64,000 nt of DNA, taken from Austropuccinia psidii (Eukaryota; Basidiomycota; Pucciniomycetes; Pucciniales; Sphaerophragmiaceae). The stretch covers positions 1,054,001 through 1,118,000 of the forward strand of contig JALGQZ010000019.1 of NCBI GenBank assembly GCA_023105745.1, given 5' to 3'. The translations under genes were made by a program, and so were the position numbers. Each line of letters starts with the position of its first letter. The first letter of the stretch is position 1. The notes beneath the pieces were generated by a model. It was not told the origin of the DNA. It worked only from the letters and a program-made list of their open reading frames with translations, and made no database searches. Of this stretch, positions 1 through 12,127 are shown piece after piece.

Positions 1-1440
1 AATAAATTATAATTGCATTAAAAATAAATTAAAGACAATTCAAAAATGATTTATAAATAAAATATAAATAAATCAAAAATAAATTATGATTAAATTAAAA
101 ATGAATTAAAATATAATTCAAATATGAATTATAAATAAATTGAAAATAAACTATTAAGAAATTATAAATTAATTATAAATACATTTTTATAAATAAATTA
201 TCATCGCATTAAAAATAAATTAAAGATAATTCAAAAATGATTTATAAATAAATTATAAATAAATAGAAAATAAATTATGATTAAATTAAAAATAAATCAA
301 ATATAATTCAAGTATGAATTATAAATAAGTTAAAAATAAATTATGAAGAAATTATAAATTAATTACAAATACATTATAAATAAATTATCATTGCATTAAA
401 AATAAATTAAAGATAATTCAAAAATGGTTTATAAATAAATTCTAAATAAATCAAAAAGAAATTATGATTAAATTAAAAATAAATTAATTACAATTCTAAT
501 ATGAATTATAAATAAATTAAAAATAAATTATGAAGAAATTATCAATTAATTATAAATACATTATAAATAATTTATAAATAAATTATAATTGCATTAAAAA
601 TAAATTAAAGATAATTCAAAAATGATTTATAAATAAATTATAAATAAATCAAAAATAAATTATGATTAAATTAAAAATGAATTAAATATAATTCAAATAT
701 GAATTATAAATAAATCAAAAATAAATTATTAAGAAATTATAAATTAATTATAAATAAATTTTTTTAAATAAATTAAAGATAATTCAAAAATTATTTATAA
801 ATAAATTATAAATAAATCAAAAAGAAATTATGATTAAATTAAAAATAAATTAAATATAATTCAAATATGAACTATAAATAAATTAAAAATAAATTATGAA
901 GAAATTATAAATTAACTATAAATACATTATAAATAATCTATAAATAAATTATAAATAAATTATAATTGCATTAAAAATCAATTAAAGATAATTCAAAAAT
1001 GATTTATAAATAAATTATAAATAAATCAAAAATAAATTATGATTAAATTCAGAATAAATTATGATTAAATCAAAAATAAATTAAATATAATTCAAAATAA
1101 ATTTAATATGAACTACTTATAAATTATAAATAATTTATAAATAAATTAAAATTAATTTGAAAATAATTTACATATAATTCAAATATGAATTATAAATAAA
1201 TTCAAAATGAAATCACAATGAATGAGGAATAAATTATAAATAAATCAAAAATAAATTATAAATAAATTAAGAATAAGCTATAAATAAATTAAAAATAAAT
1301 TATAAATAAATTAAAAATAGATGAAAATTAACTTCAAAATAAATTAAATATAATTCAAAAATGAATTTTAATTAAATTAAAAATAAATTCAAAATGAATC
1401 AGAAATAAATTTTAAATAAATTAAAAACAAAAATAAACAA
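1..1440. repeat. AT-rich tandem array, about 190-base period
   Basis: The block is built from short units such as aaataaattata. A longer unit recurs: the landmark ttgcattaaaaataaatt appears near 13, 203, 391, 589 and 966, with a partial copy near 760, giving a period of about 190 bases. After about 1100 the higher-order period fades into simple 12-14 base AT units. The array is truncated by the window start. The plus strand is strongly A-rich. No coding potential is visible. Confidence 0.85.
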
Positions 1441-1530
1441 AAAGAAAAAATGAATGTGATAATGGAGAAAAACTAAAGCAAAAATGAAATATAAAGTAAA
1501 ATCAAAAAGCAAAAGAAAGTAAAGGTGCTT

Positions 1531-2345
1531 ATTCTTCTACAGATTGATTCTTGGTATTCAATTTTCAATTGTTATTCTGATTATTGTTTTTCATTTTCTT
1601 TCATTTTCATCATTTTTTACTATTTTTATGGATTTTTATATGTTTATTTCCATATATTCCTTATGAATTTTCATTTTTACAATATTTCTTTATGTTTAAT
1701 TTTAATGATTTCTAGTTATTTATTTATTTATATTTAAATATCATTCTCATTATTTACCTATTGTTAGTTTTAAAGTTTTATCTCTTCTTTTTACATTAAT
1801 CTTTGTCAAGCCATAATTGTTTACACCTATTTCTATATATTCATTGTAATTTATTTATACAAGAATTAAAAAAAAGACAATAAAACCCCAAGAGTAGTAA
1901 AATATAAAAGATAAAAAGTTACAAATAATAAAAAATGAAAGATCAATATTCCAATTCATTTATATGTTTGTTATTTAATATTGAGATTTTTATTTATTTG
2001 TAGATTTTTCAAAAGCAATATGATTTCTACTTATATTATTTTTATTCATGTTCATGTTTTTATCTTAAGTTATTACATATCTTTTTCTTTGATCATATTT
2101 TTAAATGTCTTCATTATTTCTATGCAGTGTTATGTATTTATTTTCATCCTTTACTTGTTGATTTTCATTTTTCATTTTCTTTTATTTGTATTTGCATTTT
2201 TATATTCATTTTTATATTCATTTTTATATACATTTTTTTATTCATTTTCATTTTAATTTCAAGTTTCATTTTTATTTGTCTTTTTAATTTTAATTGTAAT
2301 TTCTTTGTTATTTTTATTTTTATTTTATATTTATTTTTTTATTTT
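1531..2345. repeat. T-rich low-complexity block
   Basis: Just after the A-rich array the plus strand becomes T-rich, with repeats such as atttttatattc. Its complement resembles the A-rich array in composition, so the two blocks form a loose inverted compositional pair around position 1530. The open frames here encode only F, I, L, Y and S low-complexity peptides and I do not regard them as genes. Confidence 0.7.
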
Positions 2346-2691
2346 TAAAAAACTTACTTATTTTTAAGCCAAAAAATCCGCTTAATTTTTTTTTAAAGAA
2401 TCAACACACTCTTGTTTCTTTCTTGAATAAAAAAACCAACCAGAATGTTTCTTTTTTCTTAACAAAAAAATAAATTTTATCATTTTCTAGAAAGCATTGT
2501 TTTTTTGAGTACTACTTTAATACACAACATCGTTTATTCTTTTTTTTGTTTTTTTTCTTTGTTTGGGGAAATTAACCTTTAGAAAAACACAAAATAACAT
2601 ATCCCTATCTTATATACAAAAAATCCGATCAAAAAAGCATACTTAAAGCCATTTTTTTCATTAAAACAAGGAGAATCCTACTTCTTGATAA
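2346..2691. other. AT-rich spacer, nothing recognised
   Basis: Homopolymer-rich sequence downstream of the minus-strand pseudogene. I see no gene or convincing poly(A) signal. Confidence 0.5.
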
Positions 2692-4531
2692 CTACTGCCA
2701 TGCATTCCATTCTGCTTCAGTTAATCCCCCAATAAAGTTGGAATTATGAGTTGCATCAATTTCCATATCTTGATCTTTGAGCTCAATTTCAATATCGTCA
2801 TTAACTTCAATTTCTCGTTCTTTTCCTTTCCCACCCTTTTTTCTTGTTTTAATGTCATCTTCATCATCCTGGTCTTGAGTTTCATCTTCATTATCAATTT
2901 CTAGGTCAATACTTTCACCATAGTCACTATCATCCTCTTTGCCTTCATCATCATTTTCTGATTTGGATTTGACAACAGATAGGAAGTCTAAGTTGTATCC
3001 TTTTGTTGCGACATCCCAATGTTTATTGTTGAAACGTTTGTCACCAAGCTTTTCATCTTCTGTTGTGAATTCGCATAAGCTGGTGAGGTCCTCCAAAAAT
3101 GCAACACATTTCCAGTCAGCAATATTTTTTCTTTGTTCTGGATGTTTTGAGTTATACCAGACTTTGTCATAAAAATCTAGCAGAAGGCCTTTGGGTGCTT
3201 TAGTACACATAGTATTTGGTGGGTTGTTGATTCTGACACAACACCGTTGATTTTTCCCCCCATTTTCCTTATTGGAGTTGCAAATCACTTGATCCAGCTT
3301 ATGCATGAATGTATTGGCAGCTTTAGAGCAAAAAGGTAGCTTGTGGGCAATGTAGATATCTTTTGGAGCATAATACTCCTCATTGCTATGGGCTTGCATG
3401 GGAGTGACAACTTTCATATATTGTTTTGTAAAATTTTGATTTAATGCAAATTTATATCTGACATCCTGTAGCTAGAATATCAAGTTAGTAAAACCTTTTA
3501 CGTTCAAATTTAAAAATAAATTACATACTTTTTGGCAAGCTGATTGTATCACCTTTCTTTCATTCATCAAGCGGTAAGCTCCAATTTCCTTTTGTTCCTT
3601 ATGAAAAATACCTGCCCAGTAGTAATGAACGTAATGATCATAGCTCTGTACCAAGAGATCAACATCATTGACATAACTAATGTTGATATTATGATAGGAA
3701 TAAGCACCACCAATTGCCAGCTGGCGAAAGGTTTGTAATGCACTAATACAACATGCCTCATTGTATACAGAGTCGGGTTTCTCATAAAGGTTTGGTGACC
3801 ATACTGGAATTCCAAGTTTTGACAGAGAGCTACGTACATATTGGATCAAGAACTTGGGCAAGTACAAATAGTAATTATCAATCTTTGTACGTTGTTCTCA
3901 AGCTTCTTGAAGGGTTTTGATTGCATCAATGGGTATCAAGGTGGGCCCATCACTATCAATAGCTGATTCAATTTGACTACTGTTAGAGAAACGCTGATAA
4001 CATTGTTGCAGATGATTGGGATCGGGGGCTACTGGGACAGATCCTTTTATCATAAGATCCCAAAGAAGTTTGATGTGTGTATAAAAGGCTTTCTAGAGAA
4101 ACAATTCAAGTCAGTTTGGCTTTCTTATGCGAAAAAATGAGCCCTTACTTTTGTGTGCTCAAACTCAGTTGGATGATCCACCTGAAGCATCTGAAGGGGA
4201 TTTTTTCTTGTTCTAGATTCACAATTCATTTTATCTAGTTGTTGACGATTTGTTGATTTCTTTTGAATTTCTTGGCAGACATTCTACAATTGGCATTACT
4301 TTTATCAGTTGATTTATGGGGAGCTTTTTTACTTTTGTTTGAAGTTTCCTGATTGGGTTTGAAATTGCTGAGTAGTTTCACTTCCATTTGTTGAACTTTT
4401 TCAGCAAGCTGAGATGTCATTTGATCTTTCTGAGAAAGATTATGTTGAAGTTTGTTGAGAAGATCAGGCGTAAAGGGGATAACAATTTCCTCATTTGAAG
4501 GCCTTGGTGTCTGTTCTGGGACAAAACTCAT
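2692..4531 (-). pseudogene. Three-exon gene relic of an unnamed, probably rust-specific family
   Basis: On the minus strand an ATG at 4531 opens a lysine-rich, coiled-coil-like N-terminus (MSFVPEQTPRPSNEE). It needs a frameshift near 4280 to join the exon ending at 4149. A GT-AG intron (4148-4093, 56 bases) leads to exon 2, ending at 3529 with ACQK. A second intron (3528 to about 3472) carries a good branch site, ttactaac. Exon 3 runs to the TAG at 2692. Exon 2 holds a globular part (YLPKFLIQYVRSSL, then NEACCISALQTFRQL). Exon 3 ends in a long Asp/Glu-rich tail and EAEWNAWQ. An in-frame TGA follows KTLQEA near 3900. I know of no biochemical function. I recall similar large unannotated families in rust genomes but could not check. 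The stop and frameshift suggest a pseudogene. Confidence 0.65.
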
Positions 4532-5399
4532 TGGTCGAAGTAAACTATAAAGTGAAATAATTATTGAAATAAACTTCAATAAGACTAAGACTATGCAGCC
4601 AATTGACAATTTGAGAAACCAGAACCACATTGGGTAAATGAAATTGGAAAGGATTTTTTGGAAAGTAAAAGTGAAAAAGAAATGACGGCGGACAATATAA
4701 TGAGAAGCTATATTTATGAAGGAAAGATTGAATTTGGTGAAAGAGATTAGTAATAAGAATACGTACATATGCAAGTTCAATGGGGTTTGTTTTGCCCTTC
4801 AGCCGCGAGGATTTTGCTGTGGAAAATGAGTGTTTTTTTTTCAAAGAAATGTGAATCTTCTAAATGATGTGAAAAATCCTACAGAGAAAAATTAGCTGTC
4901 ATGAGATTTTGTTTGAATTGAATTGCTATTGAAAATGGTAAAATAAAATTCATTTATAAGATCTCTTTGGGTGAAAGGAGTGTTGGTGAAAAAACAAAAG
5001 CATAGACGATTGGACCTTTTTTGTGTTTTACATTGACTATCAAACTTGAAAGGATACAAATAAGCCCTAAAGGAAATGAAAGGATCTGGAAACGCTGAAC
5101 AAAAAGACAACTGAAACTTCAGAGACCAGAAGTTTCTGGTTCAAACTAACTGTCACCCTCAGGAAACATCCGCTTGTGGTTGCGCAGCAAACTACCTTTG
5201 TTTGCGCATAGTGTCAGTTGACAAGAAGGAGCTATTCACCTCTGGATTGGTCATGTAGCTGGTTCAAGCCAAATTGAAGGCAATTTCAAAATTATTGTTT
5301 GTGGAAGTTCCAAGAAGAATAAAACAAAATAAAAACAGAAGAATAAAATCTTTTTGGAAGAAAACAGACAGTATTCTTTTTTTTTTTAAAAAAAAGAAT
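4532..5399. other. Gene-free spacer
   Basis: No convincing gene. Short open frames on the minus strand are low-complexity (F, S, L, Y rich) and lack neighbours or domains. It may hold the promoter of the minus-strand pseudogene that starts at 4531. Confidence 0.4.
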
Positions 5400-5515
5400 T
5401 AATTTAACCTAACCCATAAGCTGGACATCAAAAATGGACAACAATTGCACAGCAGCTGACTAATCCTTTCAAATACAAACCACAAATTATTCAAGACTTA
5501 TCAGAAAATCATTTG

Positions 5516-5713
5516 ATTGGTCAGAAATCAAATTAATTCATGGTACATACCTATAATTACAAATTGACATGATAAATCAATCTCATTGGTCAGAATTCAC
5601 ATCCAAAGTTCATTAAAATGATAACACCATGTGATTGGTCAGAATTCAAATAAATTCCAGGTGCATACCTATAATTACCAATTGACGTGACAACTCAATC
5701 TCATTGGTCAGAA
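5516..5713 (+). promoter_or_regulatory. Repeated CCAAT-type motifs upstream of the LTR TATA box
   Basis: The motif attggtcagaa (CCAAT box on the complement) recurs at 5516, 5585, 5634 and 5703. The spacing is 69, 49 and 69 bases, so a 118-base unit is present twice. It lies about 120-310 bases upstream of the TATA box, where an LTR U3 enhancer would be. Confidence 0.5.
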
Positions 5714-5829
5714 CTTGGATCCTGTGTCACGTTGCTACACCAAAACTACATGTCTCACTAGCTAAAACCTCTCAACTATGATTCTTTCCAAGTACCCTGT
5801 TTTGAGAAGCTCTATGGAGGCCCAAAAGG

Positions 5830-5837
5830 TATAAATA
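5830..5837 (+). promoter_or_regulatory. TATA box of LTR-like copy A
   Basis: The sequence tataaata is followed at once by the pyrimidine-rich tract gtcctctctccctcattttt. The same arrangement occurs in copy B and in the solo LTR, which supports a conserved LTR promoter. Confidence 0.6.
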
Positions 5838-5957
5838 GAGGTCCTCTCTCCCTCATTTTTCTCAGCATCATGGAACAAGTTCCCACTATCCAGGATCACC
5901 ACCATCCCTGAACTAGCAGGATATCTAGAATAGTAGTAGTGTTTTAGTAGTGAAACG

Positions 5958-6120
5958 CTCAGTAGCCTTGCTCAATAAGCTTAGTATTAGTAAAGAATAG
6001 TAGTATAACCGTAGTAAAAGCTCAGTAGCCTTGCTCAGTAGCTTAGTATTAGTGAAGAATAGTAGTATAACCGTAGTTAAAGCTTAGTAGCCTTGCTCAA
6101 AAGCTTGGTGTTATTAGCAA
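5958..6120 (+). repeat. Three tandem copies of a 63-base unit
   Basis: Units starting ctcagtagccttgctca begin at 5958, 6021 and about 6083. They lie downstream of the TATA box, in the likely transcribed part of the LTR. The other two copies of this family do not show them clearly. Confidence 0.7.
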
Positions 6121-6663
6121 AAAAAAGTAATAGTGATATAAACTCAGTATTAAAAAAAATTTCTAAAAGAATGAAATCCAGTAGTCTTATTATTAGTACT
6201 CATATGAAAAAAATCCTTATAATCAACCTAAAACCATAAAAAAAATATATATTCTTATCATTCTTATTAAAAAAAACAAAAAAAAATATTCTTATTAGTT
6301 TTATTAAAATAACAGAAACCCAATATATATATATATATATTATCATCACTTTTATTAAAATAAAATAAAAAAAATCTTAGTGTTTATTTTATCAGAAATT
6401 TTAGATCAGAGTTTTTACTGTAGTGTTATTGATAGGTCTGATTTAGAGACTGCTGATAAGTCTTCTCTATCTGTTAAAGCCACAAATCTTATTTTATTTT
6501 GTGATTCTCTGTAGGCTGACTATTCAGTATTATTTAGAGGGGCAGCTAATATACCTTAGCACCCATGGTTATTGGACAATTCTGGAATTCAAAACAGACT
6601 TACCAATAATTTCCCCCTCAAGGTACTGCCTTATTTCATCCCACACCAAAAGGAGTTCCCACA

Positions 6664-8040
6664 ACATCTTAAACTTTAAAAGCATTGTAATGCCCCTCAC
6701 TAATGCAATCAATGAGTATAATCCCTTATTAGTCTAATCGCTGACAAATAGAATTGAAAAACACTGAATCTTTGACTACCAAAGCCGCAATTCCCATGAC
6801 AAATTCCAGCACTTGAATCAACTTGAGAACTAGGATGACAATGGAAATTTAAATCCGGGTTTGAATCCTTATTTGAGACTAAGTCCTAATTGTCATTAGA
6901 AGTCGCATCGGAATGACTTTGAGATTCTTATTGTAGATTGAAAATAAATTTGAAGCAGGGAAATACATCCTTAGATTAACTGCCAACACTGTGAGATTTG
7001 AAGAGGGCAAAGAGAACAAAGGAGATGGTAAGTTAGACACCCTTCCTTAATCTTGCGACTAGCTTGAATAGGCTAACTTAAAGACATGCCACTAGTGGTG
7101 GTTTGCACCACAGGCTACTGGTCCATGAAAGAGACAGTACAAAAAGTGATCAGCAAGGAAGTTGACAACAAACTTGGACCAATATGGGGGAAAGATTGCT
7201 GAGGTTAAATTCCAGGAGCATTGCACCTCTGTGGCCAAGCTGGTTGGTGGTTGATGTGTGTAAATCTTTAAGTTGTTGCCTGAGTTGATCTTAAGAGTAT
7301 CGTCTGAAGCCAGGCCACATCAATGCATTTGTCCAATCTTGAGAAGCCAACTGAGTGAACATTACGCACCTTTTTGAATCATGTGCAACATGATTCAAAC
7401 CAGATTCAAATCTTTAGTCATCCAATTAAGATAGGCCTGTTCCAATTCAACAGCAGCTCAGCAAACAGGAAATGGACACTGCTGTGTGATCTTTCCTATA
7501 CATAGTTTAAAACCATCAAATCATCCGTAATTTTAATGACAATGGAAGGAAAAATAGGATCAATATTTAGAATTAAATGTTATGCTATTTTGAGTGTAAA
7601 CAATCGCAAATGATGGTGACAAAAACTCCTACATGAGTGTTGAAATGCATTTGCCATTTTTCACCTTCTAAACATTTCTTGAAGACACCAGTGGTGGTAG
7701 TTACAAACAAAACCATTAAAGCTTTGATGTGGTTATTTTCATTTGATTATATTAAATATTAATCTTGAGTATGGGTTCCATTGCAAATGGTCACCTTTGC
7801 CTTTTGAGCCATGACCCCTGCAAAGTTTTGGGCTGGATACCTAAACGCACCGAGTACTTGGGTCTGACATGGTGGTGTTGATTCCAAAGATATAACTGTT
7901 GAAACCAGAGAAAACAATTACAAGACTCACCTCATTCCAATTCAATATATTTAGAAACTGTGAGTAACGAACTACAAATATAGTTCATCAAAAGATTAGT
8001 TGGATGGCACACAGCTTAACAAACAACTATAAGTAAAAAA
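6664..8040. other. Gene-free region
   Basis: Mixed-composition sequence without an open frame of useful length or recognisable protein similarity. It could contain decayed transposon sequence, but I can support nothing specific. Confidence 0.4.
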
Positions 8041-8720
8041 GACCCACCTTGATTGAAAAAAGACAAACTACAAGAGTCTGTTGTATCATTTTAAAATAAG
8101 TTTTTGAACCAAAAGTTCCTTTAAAAAACTCACAGTGACCTTGTAAATTCTTTTCTAAAAATTTGTTTTTGCAAAATGAATGCTATATAAACCTGTTGAA
8201 AAAAACAAATAGATTTTAAAAAACCAAGGACAATCAAAAAAGAACTCTTTAAAAAGAACTTTTCTGTGCCTAAAATATAATGGGGTCAAGAAGGAGGAGG
8301 ATTGAAATATGTTGCAAAAAAACATAGAATTTAAAAACTTACATCAATCAAAACCAAACTCTTTTAAAAAGGATTGCGTTGTGTCCTGTTGAAAAAACAC
8401 AATAGAATTTAAAATACTCAAATCAAGCCAAAGAAAAAAAATATAAAAAGGATGGTTCATTGACTAAAAAGAAAATCAAATTTAAAAATTTCAAAGAAAA
8501 TTGAATCAACCCAAAAAAGAGACAGAAAACCCAAACAAATAAAAATAAATTATAATAAATTGAGTCAATTAAAACCAAAAACAAAATGAAAAATTTGAAA
8601 ACACATGAAAGAAAATCAGATCAAACAAAATAAAATAGATAAACCAAATGGATAATAAGAATATATTAAAAAAATCAAAATAAGGAAAAGTCCAAAAAAA
8701 CAAAATATGACGTACCAAAA
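8041..8720. repeat. A-rich diverged tandem repeats
   Basis: Phrases such as cctgttgaaaaaa followed by aatagaatttaaaa recur about every 80-120 bases (near 8190, 8310 and 8380). A comparable A-rich repetitive stretch occurs inside the Harbinger element near 22.6-23.0 kb, so it may be part of the same element type. Confidence 0.45.
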
Positions 8721-9064
8721 GCATCAAAAAATCAAGAAAGGGGAAGGCAATGGGATCTACAATTAAATTAAATTAAAAGAAAATAAGACAAATAAAGGAA
8801 AAAACAAGAAAGGGCACCATTGACTCTTATTTGGCCAAAATTCACCACAAAATTGAAATTTCGAGGGCACCCTCAAATTCAATTGGTTCAAATGCCAACA
8901 TTGATCTTTGGCACATAGCATCATGATGCCAAACTTGCACAAATTTTCAATTGTGTAATAAATTGCACTCTAATTTCAAAACATAAGATCATTTCCAAAT
9001 AAACATAAATTGTATTTGACAAATCACCATGTATCAAATGATCAAATGACATATACCTAATATG

Positions 9065-10296
9065 TTATTTTTTATTGATCAATTTCAGAATTCGTTCCAG
9101 CTCCGCAATTGGCCTGCTTGATGACAATGCTGCTATAGTGAGATCCATCTGGCATTTCTTTTCCTTAAGTTTGCATTCCTGATTCCACTTTTCTTTTTCA
9201 AATTCATGTTTCTTGGCATGTTTCTTCTCATCAAACTCCATCTGCTTTTGTAACTTGACTTCTTCAAACCATTTCTTTTCCATGTCTCTCACTTTCTCTT
9301 CATTCCACCTCTCCCTGTCCCACTCCAAATGTGCATTATCACTGGTTTCACGGGCTACAAATCATGCATTTTGTCAGTAGGATTGATAAGAGTAACCATA
9401 AGTGCAAAACATACCTTTTTTCTGTGATCCAAGCAAATTTTCATAAGTAGGTGCAAACATATCCAGAAACCTTTTCCTAGAACCACTCTTGTCATTCAGG
9501 TTGGGCGTCATTCCTTGATTATGCTTTTGTGTTGAATGTGTTATGGATTTAATTTGCTGATAAAAGGAGAAATAATCAAGATCGGAGTGAATAAATATCA
9601 TTCTTAAATGTACTTACCAAATCATCTTGAAGGTTTTCCACTGGAACCAAGTTATCATCATTATTAAGCAAAGGATCCATATTGTGAGGTGAATCCAAGC
9701 AATTATTCTCCTTTGAAAAGCAAATAGGGTTTAATTATTGGAGGTAAAAAAAGGAAGAGACGATAGCTTACCTTATCAAGAAAAACATCATCATCATCAC
9801 CATTGAAACTGTCTTTTTCTTGTGAATCATAGCTTGCAATGGGAGTGACATTGGGCTTGTGGCCAAAGAACAAATCCATTTCAGCATAGCAAGGACACAT
9901 ACTTTCAAGCTTTCCACTCATTGATTTTATTCCTTTACTCTAATCTTCTTCTGTTATTCCAGCCCCTGTTAAGTTTTCAAATTTTGTTTCCACCATATAC
10001 TCCTTTTTATATGTTTGCCATTGATCTCTGATGCTGCTTGAGCTAAGGTTTAGGCGATTTTGTTATTTTTTGTTGACCTCAATGGCCAGACGCTGAAATC
10101 CATTCTTCTTTGACAAAGGAGGTCTTCCAATAGGTGTTGAACCACTAGTACCAAAACATGACTTGAAATTTGATTTGACTGAAAGCCAATTAATTATGGT
10201 TGAATAATCTGTACATATCAAGTGACCTGATGGATGTGGAAGGCCAGAGGTGATCTTCATATCTGTCTTGATTTGTCTTTCTTTGGATTGAGGCAT
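9065..10296 (-). pseudogene. SANT/Myb-like DNA-binding protein relic, four exons
   Basis: PIF/Harbinger transposons carry a SANT/Myb-like partner protein that helps the transposase reach the nucleus and the element ends. Here the ATG is at 10296. Exons are 10296-9772, 9710-9618, 9556-9415 and 9354-9065, with GT-AG introns at 9771-9711, 9617-9557 and 9414-9355 (60-61 bases each). Exon 1 holds the helical part (STIINWLSVKSNF, RDQWQTYKKEY, LTGAG) and the phrase KLESMCPCYAEMD then FGHKPNVTP. The last exon is a highly charged coiled coil (WDRERWNEEKV to LERILKLINKK). Two in-frame stops sit in exon 1, after EVNKK and after TEED, so it is broken. A more decayed copy is at 35741-36960. Confidence 0.7.
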
Positions 10297-10419
10297 TATT
10301 ATATTGATGAAGAAGTATAAATGGACTGTAAGCTGTTCAGTCAGATTGTCCAAAACAGAGTGTAGAAGAATATGTTGTACAGGTATTAATTGTGAGTACT
10401 CATTTGGGTTAGGTTTCAC

Positions 10420-10577
10420 GCTGAAATCCCAGATGCATGGGATTTGGTCAAAATACCAGGGGACTCAGCTAAAATGCCATGGGATTTACACATAAAAAAC
10501 CTGGGATTTAGTGTTGGGATTTGGGTTCCAAATCCTGCATTATTTTAAGGTGGGATTTGGTGAATTTGACACCCCCT
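10420..10577. repeat. Harbinger terminal and subterminal repeat
   Basis: Read inward from the right end it begins agggggtgtcaaattcacc. The same terminus occurs at 37236, and a related left terminus at 19700. It is followed by taat, compatible with the 3-base A/T duplications of PIF/Harbinger elements. Confidence 0.6.
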
Positions 10578-10580
10578 AAT

Positions 10581-10929
10581 ATAAAGAATTATATAGATAT
10601 CATGGTTTAAAGAAGAAATAGTACTTAAAATTCTCTACTGATTACAAGCATATTCTTGAAAAGAAATTTGCAGCTTGTTTATATATTCAATATTCATAAC
10701 CATGGGTAAAATTACATAAGCTATACTCTTACTCCAACAAAAATATGGGTTACATTTCTCTACATAAAGAAACACTTACATCTAAGTCAACATGATGTTC
10801 AATTATTCAAATAAAACTTAAAGTCCCATAACCAAACATTAAATTTATAATTGACAAATCAAATTTCACATATAAATAGAATCAACAAGATATAGATTCA
10901 GGATTCTCAGAAGAGAAATGAGGTTAGTA
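10581..10929. other. AT-rich spacer
   Basis: No open frame, RNA gene or repeat that I can name. Confidence 0.4.
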
Positions 10930-12127
10930 TAGATAAGAATACAATTCAGAAAAAGGGTGAAATGAACCAAACATATGGCACAATATCTGTATTAAATGAA
11001 ACCATTTAGAAGTTTCTAACAAGAAAAATTCTCTCAAGGCTGTGCATGATAAGAATGAATATTAGCTGAAAAATCAGTATAAGCTAAAAAAATATTGTGC
11101 AATCAAACAAATGTATGCTAAAATATCTTTATCAGATGACACCATTTCAAAATTAACCACTAGCAAAAATATCTTAAGGATCTTAGCTGACAATAATGAA
11201 TTTCACAATGGTGCAGTATCTTTCTCAAATCACACCATTTCAAATTTTCCCACCAGACAAAAATCTCAAGGTTTAACTTTTATAAGTCACTTGTTTATTG
11301 AAGGCTCTATGAATGGTCCAAAAGGTATAAATAAAGAGACTCTATCTCTGATTTTCCTCCATTATTCTCATTTGGACAATAATCTTGAGGATAAATCCAT
11401 ACTTTCTCTAGTAGCATAATCTAGTATTATATTGAAGATTTCAGTAGCAGTACCCTATAGTATTATTGATTATTAATAAATGAAAGATTTCTATAGCATC
11501 AATGAAAGATATTGATCTTACTTAATAGTCTTACCATTATATTAGTAGTTCTAAAATCATGTTTTAAGATATTATAATCAGTGATGTTATCAGCTTTATC
11601 ACTTCATGGTATTATATTACTATTGTATGATTTATCTTTTACCCTTACAAAAACATCTTTCCCTTGAGTTCTTATATTTATTCTGTAAATACTATTAAGT
11701 TGCCTTTTCATTATTAAATATTTATCAAGATTATCATCAGTATCATTGGTGCTCTTGAAAAAATATTAAAATAACTTGTTTATAGAAAAAAGGAGGAATC
11801 CTAACAAAAAAGAGAGTTATATAACCAGTAAAAAGATGTTAAGAAAACCTCAATTATCAAAAAACAATGTTAACTATTGCCATTATTATCATATTTATAT
11901 TTTTTTTGAGAGACTGATAGAGGCTTCTGAATAAATCTCTCTGGTTGAAAAGCCTCAAAATTAGATAATTTCTTTGTTATCTGATAAATAGGGTATCTTT
12001 TTCATTATATTTGAAGAGGAAGCTATTAAACCTTATGATTCATTATTATTGGTTAATTCTGAGATTAAAAACAGACTCACCAATAAGTAATTCCTATTAT
12101 TCATCCCACAAAAAAAAGGATTTCCCA
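10930..12127 (+). repeat. LTR-like repeat, copy B
   Basis: Shares with copy A and the solo LTR the upstream ctcaaggctgtgc phrase with imperfect internal repetition, the TATA plus pyrimidine promoter, the gagactgatagaggcttctg block and the end catcccaca, then ggatttccca. It is the most diverged of the three copies. The left boundary is uncertain. The open frame at 11111-11419 spans the upstream repeats and the TATA box and is not credible as a gene. Confidence 0.5.
11326..11333 (+). promoter_or_regulatory. TATA box of LTR-like copy B
   Basis: The sequence aaaaggtataaataaagaga is followed by a CT-rich run, as in copy A. Confidence 0.5.

Larger units (their letters stand above)
5400..6663 (+). 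repeat. LTR-like repeat, copy A
   Basis: This copy matches the solo LTR at 28242-30230 and copy B at 10930-12127. Shared landmarks are a TATA box followed by a pyrimidine-rich stretch, the phrase gactgctgataagtcttc, tttccccctcaagg, and the end ccacaccaaaaggagttccc then aca. The right end at 6663 fits a CA-terminated LTR. The left end is not defined. No coding capacity is evident. Probably an old solo LTR. Confidence 0.6.
8800..10577 (-). mobile_element. Partial PIF/Harbinger-type element (right end with SANT gene)
   Basis: The right end, gacaccccct then aat, is the same as the right end of the larger element at 37236. The 150 bases inside it match that copy (repeated phrases like gggatttggt). 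The element carries the SANT/Myb-like gene on the minus strand. No transposase or left terminal repeat was found to the left, so the copy appears truncated. The left limit given is approximate. Confidence 0.55.

Noticed and set aside
1..1440. CRISPR-like array
   Set aside because: The units are contiguous low-complexity AT repeats with no unique spacers, in a eukaryotic context.
1525..2348. Three plus-strand open frames encoding F/I/L/Y-rich peptides
   Set aside because: They are translations of a T-rich low-complexity block, with no conserved motif or gene context.
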